64,000 nucleotides of DNA from CAVZTX01 sp963778375 (lineage in GTDB: Bacteria; Chloroflexota; Ktedonobacteria; Ktedonobacterales; Ktedonobacteraceae), in assembly GCA_963778375.1 (NCBI GenBank), contig CAVZTX010000035.1:12577-76576 (forward strand). The letters are read 5' to 3'. How positions within the stretch are numbered: position 1 is the stretch's first letter; each line of letters starts with the position of its first letter. The notes under the pieces were generated by a model, which saw only the letters and a list, made by a program, of their open reading frames with translations, made no database searches and was not told where the DNA came from. Shown here one piece after another: positions 34,635 through 42,977 of this stretch. A program made the translations under genes and the position numbers.

Positions 34635-37130
34635 TCACTCAACAGGCAGCAGAATACGTACAACAACACCCTGACCAGGAGTACTTTTGATAGTCAAACT
34701 GCCACCCGCAATCGCAAGTAACGCACTATGCGTAAGCAGACCACCACCCGTCCCCGTCGTCTCACCCGCACTTGTCGAAGCAATCCCTATCCCATCATCC
34801 GCCACAACCACCTCAATATGCGACCGTCCACGCTCTTCGCGCCTACACGATGCCTTCAGTACAAGACGCAAGCGGCGATGCACATCCGGCCCACGTGCAT
34901 GGCGAGCCGCGTTCCGCAGCGCCTCCTGCACCGCCGCAAAGATAAGTTCAGCAATAGCAGGCGGCGTCACCTCATCAATATAAGCAGCCATCTCATCAGT
35001 CACATACCACTCAACCTCATCAAACGCATTTTGAAAATCCTGCTCCAGCATCGTATGAATAGCCAGCATCAACCCATCCCGCTCCAAACGATGCGGTGCC
35101 CCCGGAGCCGTCGCCCGCATCATAGCCGCCAACCTTCTATGCGCGTCACTAATCATCCCCACCGCCTCATCCAACGCCTGCTCCTGTTCCATCTCCCGTA
35201 GGAGCTGATTGATCGCGCCCATCTTCGATGTATTGGCCTGCTCTCCTAAATCACCCTGGCAAGACTCTTCCACACTCACATCCGACGCGTTCAACCTCGA
35301 TCGCACCGTCTCCAACCGTAGGAGCGCCAGGTGCATCTCCGGAAGAATCTCGTCATGTAGCACACGCCGCTGCTGCGCCCCCAACAACTTCACATCAACA
35401 ATCCGACGACGCAGCAAGCCCGCCACCGCCTGCATCGCCTCGTGGTCACCAAGCGTATCTAAAATACGTTGACCACAGGCATGCGCCAGATCCATATCCT
35501 CGTCAGTAAAAGCGCCACCATCCTGTCTCGGACCGAGATAGAGCGTGGCCACCAGCCCACGTTCGTCATAAATGGGAAAAATCCAACAAATCATCGGCTG
35601 CCCATGCAAAGTCATTTGAACCCTATGAGCATTCACGCCCATCGCACGCTGCTCTAACACCCGCTTCGTTTCACCTACCCATGCATTTTCCGGCCAGCGA
35701 TAGCTAAAACTCCGCCGCATCGAACCCGCAATAATAACCAGCCGCGCGCACTGTACCGCCAGAACATCCTGGCACAGGTGAAAAAATAGATTCTCCAACT
35801 CCTGCTCAGTCTTCTGTAGATCAGTATTCAACCAGTGGCGTAAACTCGTACTGCGCAAAAACGGCCCCAGCAAAGCAATATAATGGTCATGCGCGGTATA
35901 GCTACTCCAGGTAAAAAGAGCATACGCTCCCGTTGCCAGCAAAGTAATCAGCAGCAAACCACCCAGATTACTATGCGTAAAAGTCACCAGCAGCGCTATA
36001 AAAATTGCAACGCCCGTAGCAACAATTACAATCCCCCGCCACTGCTCAAGGAACCCTCGCCTTGCCAGAGGACGTTCAATCAAAATGCCATGTCGAACAA
36101 TCGAATAGCCAATCAGCAGAATAATCAGCGCCACTGCCCCCACCGCAATCAAATCCAACACAAACAAATTCAATGGTATCCCCTGTAAGGGACGATTGAT
36201 CGCGCCCACCGTCGATTGACCTGCCAAACCATTGCTCACAGCAGACGTACTTGCTACTAGCCAATCAAACATCGACTCAATACAAAACACCCCCAGCGTA
36301 GTAGTGAGACCCACCATCAGCAGCGCGGCCAACAACAACCACGGCCGTGCCAGATGCCACGATAAATCCGGCTCCTGCAAAAGCTCCACATCCGTCGGAT
36401 CATCCCAAAACGCATCCACCAACGCTCTCCGTAGGGGCCAATTGATCGCGCCCATCTCCGATGTATCGGCTAAACGGAAGCTCAGTAATACCCGCAACCG
36501 CACAAAATGCACACTCGCATTCCAAAGCACACGCAACAGCCGAACAATCCGCCGAAAAGTAAACCAGGGTCCAATCGCACAAAATGTCACATAACATAAG
36601 AACAGCGTCAGTATCAAAATAAACGGCGAAAACAGCCCCGTATCTCTACTCAGCGGATTAACATCAACCAGCAAACTCAACGTCCCCACAAACGTAAATG
36701 TCGATGCATTCAGAATCAACAGTATCATCACTCCACAGCCAAGCAATCCACTACTGAGCAACAAGAAGGGACGCCTTCGTCGCCAGCCTTGATTAATCAA
36801 GCTCGCATAGTGCAAACCGATAGCAAACCAGATATAAGGCACTCCAAGCGCGGGTACCCAGATCAGATGCCACAACAAATCCGGCGTAATCAATCCCGAT
36901 ATAGCTGAAGATGGCGTGAGAGGACCCGAGATCAGCAAAGCATGTAGGAAGAAAAACAATGCAGAAAGACTCAATCCTATCACACCCAACCGGGCAATCC
37001 ACGCCCTCCGATCCCCATTCAGCCACACCGTCAGTGCCAGCCAGAAAAATGACACCATATTAAAAATGGAGACCGCCAGCACTATTGTTTGCAGCAAGTG
37101 AGGAGGTTCAAGAAACATGGAAAAAGACAT
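34635..37130 (-). CDS. Membrane histidine kinase (HisKA_3/NarX-type) with three in-frame repeats
   Basis: 831 residues from the ATG at 37130, which has GAGGAG upstream inside the end of the response regulator gene. The N-terminal ~430 residues contain about nine or ten membrane helices. A GAF-like region (about 440-580) follows, then the dimerisation helix with RRVLHDEILPE (phospho-acceptor His592). The ATPase domain has LIFAAVQEALRNAARHA (N box), VVADDGIGI (G1) and GTGGGLLTHSALLAIAGG (G2). This is the NarX/DesK-type architecture that pairs with NarL-type regulators, as encoded two bases upstream. Three family A repeats add short MGAIN-containing peptides: in a cytosolic loop (LADTSEMGAINWPLRR), in an outer loop (GQSTVGAINRPLQ), and between the two dimerisation helices (ANTSKMGAINQLLRE). 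Confidence 0.9.
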   Translation of the reverse strand: MSFSMFLEPPHLLQTIVLAVSIFNMVSFFWLALTVWLNGDRRAWIARLGVIGLSLSALFFFLHALLISGPLTPSSAISGLITPDLLWHLIWVPALGVPYIWFAIGLHYASLINQGWRRRRPFLLLSSGLLGCGVMILLILNASTFTFVGTLSLLVDVNPLSRDTGLFSPFILILTLFLCYVTFCAIGPWFTFRRIVRLLRVLWNASVHFVRLRVLLSFRLADTSEMGAINWPLRRALVDAFWDDPTDVELLQEPDLSWHLARPWLLLAALLMVGLTTTLGVFCIESMFDWLVASTSAVSNGLAGQSTVGAINRPLQGIPLNLFVLDLIAVGAVALIILLIGYSIVRHGILIERPLARRGFLEQWRGIVIVATGVAIFIALLVTFTHSNLGGLLLITLLATGAYALFTWSSYTAHDHYIALLGPFLRSTSLRHWLNTDLQKTEQELENLFFHLCQDVLAVQCARLVIIAGSMRRSFSYRWPENAWVGETKRVLEQRAMGVNAHRVQMTLHGQPMICWIFPIYDERGLVATLYLGPRQDGGAFTDEDMDLAHACGQRILDTLGDHEAMQAVAGLLRRRIVDVKLLGAQQRRVLHDEILPEMHLALLRLETVRSRLNASDVSVEESCQGDLGEQANTSKMGAINQLLREMEQEQALDEAVGMISDAHRRLAAMMRATAPGAPHRLERDGLMLAIHTMLEQDFQNAFDEVEWYVTDEMAAYIDEVTPPAIAELIFAAVQEALRNAARHARGPDVHRRLRLVLKASCRREERGRSHIEVVVADDGIGIASTSAGETTGTGGGLLTHSALLAIAGGSLTIKSTPGQGVVVRILLPVE
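35197..35240. repeat. Family A element, copy in the kinase DHp region
   Basis: CGTAGGAGCTGATTGATCGC followed by GCCCATCTTCGATGTATTGG. Read in frame on the minus strand as ANTSKMGAINQLLRE, between the two helices that follow the phospho-acceptor His. Confidence 0.8.
36184..36225. repeat. Family A element, copy in an outer loop of the kinase
   Basis: TGTAAGGGACGATTGATCGC then GCCCACCGTCGATTGACC. In frame on the minus strand as GQSTVGAINRPLQ between two membrane helices. Confidence 0.8.
36430..36471. repeat. Family A element, copy in a cytosolic loop of the kinase
   Basis: CGTAGGGGCCAATTGATCGC then GCCCATCTCCGATGTATCGG. In frame on the minus strand as ADTSEMGAINWPLRR. Exactly 42 bp, i.e. 14 codons. 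Confidence 0.85.
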
Positions 37131-37132
37131 AC

Positions 37133-37909
37133 CTACTCCTCTTTGTACAGCGGAACCCACTCACTCCGGCGATCCTGCACCAATGCCCTTCCGTTTTCAT
37201 CCCAGATAATCATACGATTAAGCGTATAAATCAACGTAGCCCTCGCCCGCGCAACTTTATCATCAACAGGCGTCTCGCTCAAACCCCAGGCCGCATAGAT
37301 ACGTCCATTCGTACGACTCACCGCACGCTTATCATGCAAGTTAAGCCGTGCAGCAATCTGTTCGTTGGTCATACCCTGCGCAACCAATTCAGCCACACGC
37401 AACTCATTTGGTTCCAACAAAGCCCGTGGCGACTGCTCATCAAGATCGCGCACCTCCTGCACGCGATCCTCAATCTCAGGATCAACCAGGCTGCGCCCGT
37501 TCACAGCATCACGTAAAAGCGGCACAAGCATGCTGGGGAGCAAATAGTTACTCTTTCGTACATAAGCATAATGCGTGAGGATGCCAGAAGCCCGAAATTC
37601 GCGATAATACTCATCATCATCCTGAATAGAGTAAAAAACCACAGGCATCCGTGGCCGTTCCCGCCGGATAGCCACCGCCGCTCCCACCCCGCTCATAGCC
37701 TTCCGCCCAGCCTGCCGCTTCTGTATATCCTGCAACTGCACATCCATCAAAATCACATCTACATCCAGCTCCAACGCCTGCGTCACCGCTTCGTTACCCG
37801 TGGCAGCCTCCCCTAAAACCTGCACAGCGCCCGTCGCCTGCAACCCCTCCCGCAATGCTCTACGCAGCGGCCCATGATCGTCAACAAGCAATAATTTAAT
37901 TATAGCCAT
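37133..37909 (-). CDS. NarL-type response regulator
   Basis: 258 residues from the ATG at 37909 (GAGGG upstream), which starts directly with the receiver domain MAIIKLLLVDDH. An upstream GTG at 37990 would add 27 residues that are almost entirely a family A repeat. The receiver has the acidic pair Asp10-Asp11, phospho-acceptor Asp56 in ILMDVQL, and Lys in VRKSN; a loop insert (QKRQAGRKAMSG) follows Asp56. The LuxR-type helix-turn-helix is NELRVAELVAQGMTNEQIAARLNLHDKRAVSRTNGRIY. About 50 extra residues follow it, an unusual tail. It forms a two-component system with the downstream kinase (two bases between genes). Confidence 0.88.
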   Translation of the reverse strand: MAIIKLLLVDDHGPLRRALREGLQATGAVQVLGEAATGNEAVTQALELDVDVILMDVQLQDIQKRQAGRKAMSGVGAAVAIRRERPRMPVVFYSIQDDDEYYREFRASGILTHYAYVRKSNYLLPSMLVPLLRDAVNGRSLVDPEIEDRVQEVRDLDEQSPRALLEPNELRVAELVAQGMTNEQIAARLNLHDKRAVSRTNGRIYAAWGLSETPVDDKVARARATLIYTLNRMIIWDENGRALVQDRRSEWVPLYKEE

Positions 37910-37928
37910 AGCATCCCTCAAAGTCATT

Positions 37929-37970
37929 CGTAGGAGTCGATTGATCGCGCCCATTACCGATGTATCGGCC
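37929..37970. repeat. Family A element in the leader or N-terminus of the response regulator gene
   Basis: CGTAGGAGTCGATTGATCGC then GCCCATTACCGATGTATCGG. It is open in the same frame as the regulator (ADTSVMGAINRLLR). It is either untranslated leader, forming two hairpins before the ribosome site, or an N-terminal extension. Confidence 0.85.
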
Positions 37971-38191
37971 ACAGAAGCCTCATAGTTCACTTTTTAAATC
38001 ATTATCGGCTACAGTATACCCATTTTATGACGAAGTATACAGGTTCTGAGTGCCACCGAAAGGTTATAAAACTGTAACCATATCTTACAATACTCAACCT
38101 ATTCACTACCCAGGTATAAAGCTTTATAAAAGAGACATATGCAATACTTTGAATGTTTTAGCTCAATTGAGATGGAGAGGATAATAAAATC

Positions 38192-41155
38192 ATGAGATTG
38201 CATTGGAAGCAAAGGCTACCCTGGATTGGATTAGTCGTGTTGCTGACAATAACGGGAATAGTGTTTATCCACTTTCCCAGGCAAAACGTCCAGGCATCAA
38301 CGAGCATCACAGCTACATATATGGGCAATAATGCCCGTACTGGATATAACGCTGCCGAAACATTTATCAATCCGACAACGGCACCCAACTTAAAGTTGCG
38401 CTGGACAGCTCAAACGGCTGGGCACATCAGCGACCAACCAATCCAGGTCAATGGCGTAGTCTACTGGGGCTCATGGGATGGTTTGATGCACGCAACCAAT
38501 GCAACAACTGGTCAGGATAACTGGGCAACACAACTGGGCACGAAGATAGGTTCTTGCGGTAAACAAAGCTTCGGAATCCAGGGAACAGCAACCATTTCGA
38601 CCGTCAACATCAATGGAACTGCCACGCAGACAGTCTTCGTAGCCGGCGGACAAGACAATCTTTACGCCTTGAACGCCAACACCGGCTCGATTCTATGGCA
38701 AACCAATCTCGGAAATTCGACTGCCGAGCTTATCTACGGCTCACCAGCCTTGTATAACGGCAGCGTCTATATAGGCGTATCTTCCTCTGGTGACTGCCCG
38801 CTGGTCCAGGGTGTCATATATCAGGTAAGCGCCACAAGCGGGACAATCCAGCACACCTTCGATTTTGTACCCAATGGCTGTATCGGAGCCGGTATCTGGT
38901 CTGCGCCCGCCATCGACGAATCGACTGGCATGCTTTATATTGGCACCGGCAACGCAGACCCCATTAACTGTTTAAACACTGAACCATTAGGTAGCGCCCT
39001 TGTCGAATTGAATGCCTCAAACCTCACCCAGGTCAGCGCGTGGCAATTCACCTCGAATGGGGCTACCGATAATGACATTGGAAGCACACCGACCCTCTTC
39101 AACGCCACGATTGGCGGCTCCTCGCGTGCAATGGTGGGTCTGGAGAGCAAGGATGGCAACTTCTACGCCTTCGACCGCACCAATATCAGCGCTGGCCCAT
39201 TGTGGAAAGTCACAGTCTCGGCAGGAGGAGGAAATCCGGTCACCGGCGGAAGCAGCATCTCCACAAGTGCCTACGACGGCAGCAAGCTCTATGTGGCAGG
39301 TGGAACAACAACCATTAATGGAAATTCATGCCAGGGAGGACTACGCGCCCTGGATCCAAACACAGGAAAATTTCTCTGGGAAGCATGTCTGAACGGTCCG
39401 GTACTTGGTGGCGTGATAGTCGTACCGGGGTTAGTGGCAGTAGGTGCGGGCACTACATTGGTAGTCGTCAACGCAGCAACTGGAACTACCCTCTTCAGCT
39501 ACCAGGATACAACAACCAACGCAAAATTGTGGGGAAGCCCTAGCATCTCGAACGGTGTGCTCTATATGGGAAGCAGGAGCGGGCACCTGTTCGCCTTCTG
39601 GTTAGGTGGCTTACCACCCTCGCCAACACCTTCGAGCAGTCCAACACCCTCACCTTCGCCCACTCTGACCCCCTCTCCAACTACGACCCCCAGTCCAGGT
39701 CCATCCCCATCGCCTACTCCGAACCCGGGCAACGCCCCCACAAATAAGACCTGGTACTTTGCGGAAGGCAAGGTAGGAGATGGCTTCACAGAGTACCTCA
39801 CCATAGAGAATCCTGATCCCATCAACGATTGCTCGGTCAATATCCAATACCTGCTGGGTACTGGCAGCCCCCTCGATACGCCAATCACAGTTCCACATGC
39901 TAGCCGCTTCACGGTATCAGTCAATAGTGACCTCAACACGCCTGCAAACGCTAGCGCCTACCAGACCGACTCGGCAATTGTATCGGTCACCAATCCCACC
40001 ACCTGTGCAGGCGTAGTGGCAGAGCGGCCGATGTACTTTACCAACTTCGCGGGAGTCAGCAGTGGCAGCGATGTGCTCGGCGCGACCCATACCGGTACCA
40101 ACTTCTACTTTGCCGATGTGCCTACCGGTGGCGGCTATGCTTCTTTCCTTACCATCTTAAACCCCGGCAACACCACCGCTACAGTCACCGCCACCTTCGT
40201 GGTGGGAGGATCAACCATCAGCAGCCAGACCCAAACCATACAGGTCGCGGGCGGCACACGCGGCACCATCATCCCTAATAATAGTGGAGCATTGCTGCAT
40301 GCCGCCGTCACCGTCACCTCGAGCCAACCGGTAGTAGTGGAGCGGCCAACTTACTTCAACCACTTGAACGCGGGCAATGCTCAGACGGTGAGCGGCGCCT
40401 CCTCAGTGGTAGGAGTGCAGGCATTGCAGAAGGAGTGGCTCTTTGCTGAAGGTTACACAGGTTCAGGCTTTCAGGAAAACTTCGTATTAGCAAACTTTGG
40501 CACCACAGTTGTGACCGCCAACGTGAAGCTGGAATTCTCCAATGGCCATACCGAAACGATAGCGGAAAGCATTCAACCCTCCGACCAGACGATGGTCAAT
40601 GTCAATGCTATCGTAGCAGGCAACCTTGGTAGTTGTGATACCTCGCCCTGCCAGCCAACCCAGGATGTCTCAGCCGATATCACCGGCAACGCTAGCTTTA
40701 TTGCCCAGCGTGAAATGTACTTCCAATATACCCATATCGCAAATGGCAGAAGCCTCTCTGCGATGGGTGGTACGGATGTGATCGGCGAAGGAGTCACCGG
40801 CAGCACCGCCTACAGCTTTGCCGAAGGATACACCAATCTCGGCTATGATGAGTGGCTCACCTTACAAAACCCCACCGCCACTACCGAAACAATCGGGCTG
40901 ACGCTAGTGAACGAGGAAGGCCGCACCTTCAAGCAACAATTTACCCTGGTTGCTCACAGCCGCTTTACACTAGATATCACCAACCTGGTGTTACAAACGC
41001 TGATTACGCCCAATGATTCCTTTCAAGGCTACGAAGTATCCCTGGTAGCACAATCGGGCACAGGCGCATTCGTCGCCGAACGCCCCATGTACTGGAATAC
41101 CGGAGCCTCTGGAACCCAGGGCGGCAGCGACATTCTAGGCTACATCGGCAACTAA
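38192..41155 (+). CDS. Secreted PQQ-type beta-propeller protein with repeated C-terminal modules
   Basis: 987 residues with GGAGAGG upstream. A signal anchor (LPWIGLVVLLTITGIVFI, residues about 8-28) precedes a PQQ/WD-like beta-propeller (about 40-470): VNGVVYWGSWDGLMHATNATTG, NLYALNANTGSILWQTNLG, LRALDPNTGKFLWEACL. Next comes a Pro/Ser/Thr linker of about 40 residues (repeats of PSPTP). Then four modules of about 120 residues follow, each opening with a phrase like WYFAEGKVGDGFTEYLTIENP, FYFADVPTGGGYASFLTILNP, WLFAEGYTGSGFQENFVLAN or YSFAEGYTNLGYDEWLTLQNP and containing VAERPMYF. An extracellular multidomain protein, perhaps carbohydrate-binding or adhesive; no catalytic site is evident. Confidence 0.82.
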   Translation: MRLHWKQRLPWIGLVVLLTITGIVFIHFPRQNVQASTSITATYMGNNARTGYNAAETFINPTTAPNLKLRWTAQTAGHISDQPIQVNGVVYWGSWDGLMHATNATTGQDNWATQLGTKIGSCGKQSFGIQGTATISTVNINGTATQTVFVAGGQDNLYALNANTGSILWQTNLGNSTAELIYGSPALYNGSVYIGVSSSGDCPLVQGVIYQVSATSGTIQHTFDFVPNGCIGAGIWSAPAIDESTGMLYIGTGNADPINCLNTEPLGSALVELNASNLTQVSAWQFTSNGATDNDIGSTPTLFNATIGGSSRAMVGLESKDGNFYAFDRTNISAGPLWKVTVSAGGGNPVTGGSSISTSAYDGSKLYVAGGTTTINGNSCQGGLRALDPNTGKFLWEACLNGPVLGGVIVVPGLVAVGAGTTLVVVNAATGTTLFSYQDTTTNAKLWGSPSISNGVLYMGSRSGHLFAFWLGGLPPSPTPSSSPTPSPSPTLTPSPTTTPSPGPSPSPTPNPGNAPTNKTWYFAEGKVGDGFTEYLTIENPDPINDCSVNIQYLLGTGSPLDTPITVPHASRFTVSVNSDLNTPANASAYQTDSAIVSVTNPTTCAGVVAERPMYFTNFAGVSSGSDVLGATHTGTNFYFADVPTGGGYASFLTILNPGNTTATVTATFVVGGSTISSQTQTIQVAGGTRGTIIPNNSGALLHAAVTVTSSQPVVVERPTYFNHLNAGNAQTVSGASSVVGVQALQKEWLFAEGYTGSGFQENFVLANFGTTVVTANVKLEFSNGHTETIAESIQPSDQTMVNVNAIVAGNLGSCDTSPCQPTQDVSADITGNASFIAQREMYFQYTHIANGRSLSAMGGTDVIGEGVTGSTAYSFAEGYTNLGYDEWLTLQNPTATTETIGLTLVNEEGRTFKQQFTLVAHSRFTLDITNLVLQTLITPNDSFQGYEVSLVAQSGTGAFVAERPMYWNTGASGTQGGSDILGYIGN

Positions 41156-41178
41156 ATTCATAATAGTGTCTCTCCTCG

Positions 41179-41230
41179 ATGTACAAGATGCCGCAAAGTC
41201 ATGACTTTGCGGCATCTTGTACATTTTTTA
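41179..41230. terminator. Perfect 46-bp palindrome with T-tract
   Basis: ATGTACAAGATGCCGCAAAG (41179 on) through 41224 is an exact palindrome centred at 41201/41202, followed by TTTTT. It sits between convergent genes and should stop transcription from both sides. Confidence 0.85.
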
Positions 41231-41235
41231 CCCAA

Positions 41236-42969
41236 TCAAGAGAAACAAACGTTATTGGAACCGCTCTGTGGACACTGTAGAATAGGAAAAGAAGTCGAAG
41301 TCCGGATAATAGCAGGTAGTTTGGAATAGTAGAAACGTGAATTGGGATCAAAGGAAGGAGTTCCATTATCCGCCGTTTCTACCGTAATGAGAAACAGATA
41401 AGGATGGTTCGTGAGCAGGTTGGTATGCTGCGGATTGGGATAGGAAGAGGTCAGGCTAGTATTCTGTGGTGTTAATTCCCAGTGGATCAGGAATGATCCT
41501 TCACTGCTGTTTTGCAACCAGGCATAATAATGCTCGCCTGAAGGTGCAGCCTTAATACCCTGAACAGTAACCTCAACCTCGTCGATGTTGCCCGGCGGAA
41601 CAGCATTTGGACTGCTCTGAAAGAGCACGTGCCCTACCACTGCATTTACCGGGGGTGTTGTGGTGCCCTTTGGAACCAGGAAGGCGTAGGCAAGGCCTGA
41701 AGCGGCTATGACAGCAACGAGCAAAGCAATCAAGACAATGTAGAGTTTTCGCCATTGCCTCGTCGGCTGCCGTAACCCTTCCGGTGAAGCTACCTGAGAC
41801 GGAGGGGCTAAGATACTAGCAGGCGTATTTGTATCCGACTTTGAGAACGAAATACCCTCCAGCCCGCTATCAACCGGAGTCGTCAGTAGGGGCCGATGTA
41901 TCGCGCCCAGCGCCGATTGATCGGCCCCCACGTTGCTTACTGCCTCAGCCGAACGTTTATCATTTCCTTCAGACAACGATGCTGGTAATGGAGTCATACC
42001 CAGCGGCTGCGAAGGCTGTAGTGGGTTTTGTGCAGGTGCCCGGTTGACCGCGCCATCGCCAATGTTGATTGTCGTAGCAGGCTTGAGCAGTTCAATCGGC
42101 ACGGGAATGTTGAGAGACTCAGCGAGCGCGATGGTCATAGCAGAGGCGCTCTGAAAACGTGCATCAGGGTCTTTGGCGATGCTTTTGAGTATGACCTCAG
42201 ATAAAGCTGGCGGGATATTCGGGTTGATCAGCGCAGGCGGGGTAGGAAGTTCCTGGAAATGTTGCATCAGGATTGCCAGCAGGGAATCGCTACGAAATGG
42301 CGTAACGCCGGTGGTCATCTCATAGAGGATAATACCAAGCGAATACAGGTCGCTACGCTTATCGCCCGGCAACCTTTGGGCCTGTTCGGGTGAGACATAC
42401 AGAGGAGTGCCGAGTACCTGTGTCTTTTCGACAGATACTCCTTGTAATTTGGCAATGCCGAAGTCAGTAAGGATTGGCAAGCCTATGGCGTTCCTCCCGG
42501 GCGCGCGCTGGTCGAGGAGGATATTGGCCGGTTTGATGTCGCGATGAATCATACCTTTGCCATGTGCGTAGTCAATGGCGAGACTCACCTTCGTGAAGAT
42601 ATAAACGATATCCACCGCAGCCGGAAATTGTAATTTGCGCGATGTGTTACGAATATAGTCGGCGAGCGTCTGTCCCTCGATATAATCCATCACCATATAA
42701 GCGGTAGTGGTGTCAGAGTCAGGGTTCTGGATAAATTGAAAGTCGTGTATTTGCACGATATTGGGGTGGCGCAACGATGCGATAAAGCGCGCTTCGCCCT
42801 CGAAACGCGAGACGAAGTCAGGATCGGACTGCATATCGGCATGGAGAAGCTTGATTGCTACGTAGCGTCGCAACCCGGTATCATAAGCCTTCCAGACTTC
42901 ACCCTGCCCACCACGTGCCAGGCGTTCCCGCAATTCGTATTTACCAAGTCGTCTTAGTTCAGCGCTCAT
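41236..42969 (-). CDS. Membrane Ser/Thr protein kinase, third of three
   Basis: 577 residues from the ATG at 42969; an ATG six bases earlier abuts the AAGG site. The kinase domain (about 10-275) is complete: ARGGQGEVWKA, VAIKLL, MIHRDIKPANILL, LTDFGIAK, YVSPEQA. A linker of about 115 residues rich in Ser/Pro includes a family A repeat (GADQSALGAIHRPLL). One membrane helix (LYIVLIALLVAVIAASGLAYAFL) leads to an outer domain of about 140 residues (PSGEHYYAWLQNSSEG ...) that recalls the C-terminal domain of RskA-type anti-sigma factors. Part of a tandem set of three kinase genes read in the same direction. Confidence 0.92.
   Translation of the reverse strand: MSAELRRLGKYELRERLARGGQGEVWKAYDTGLRRYVAIKLLHADMQSDPDFVSRFEGEARFIASLRHPNIVQIHDFQFIQNPDSDTTTAYMVMDYIEGQTLADYIRNTSRKLQFPAAVDIVYIFTKVSLAIDYAHGKGMIHRDIKPANILLDQRAPGRNAIGLPILTDFGIAKLQGVSVEKTQVLGTPLYVSPEQAQRLPGDKRSDLYSLGIILYEMTTGVTPFRSDSLLAILMQHFQELPTPPALINPNIPPALSEVILKSIAKDPDARFQSASAMTIALAESLNIPVPIELLKPATTINIGDGAVNRAPAQNPLQPSQPLGMTPLPASLSEGNDKRSAEAVSNVGADQSALGAIHRPLLTTPVDSGLEGISFSKSDTNTPASILAPPSQVASPEGLRQPTRQWRKLYIVLIALLVAVIAASGLAYAFLVPKGTTTPPVNAVVGHVLFQSSPNAVPPGNIDEVEVTVQGIKAAPSGEHYYAWLQNSSEGSFLIHWELTPQNTSLTSSYPNPQHTNLLTNHPYLFLITVETADNGTPSFDPNSRFYYSKLPAIIRTSTSFPILQCPQSGSNNVCFS
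41886..41928. repeat. Family A element in the linker of the third kinase
   Basis: GTAGGGGCCGATGTATCGCG then CCCAGCGCCGATTGATCGGC. In frame on the minus strand as GADQSALGAIHRPLL. The GATGTATC/GATTGATC blocks are swapped relative to other copies. Confidence 0.8.
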
Positions 42970-42977
42970 GCTCATCC

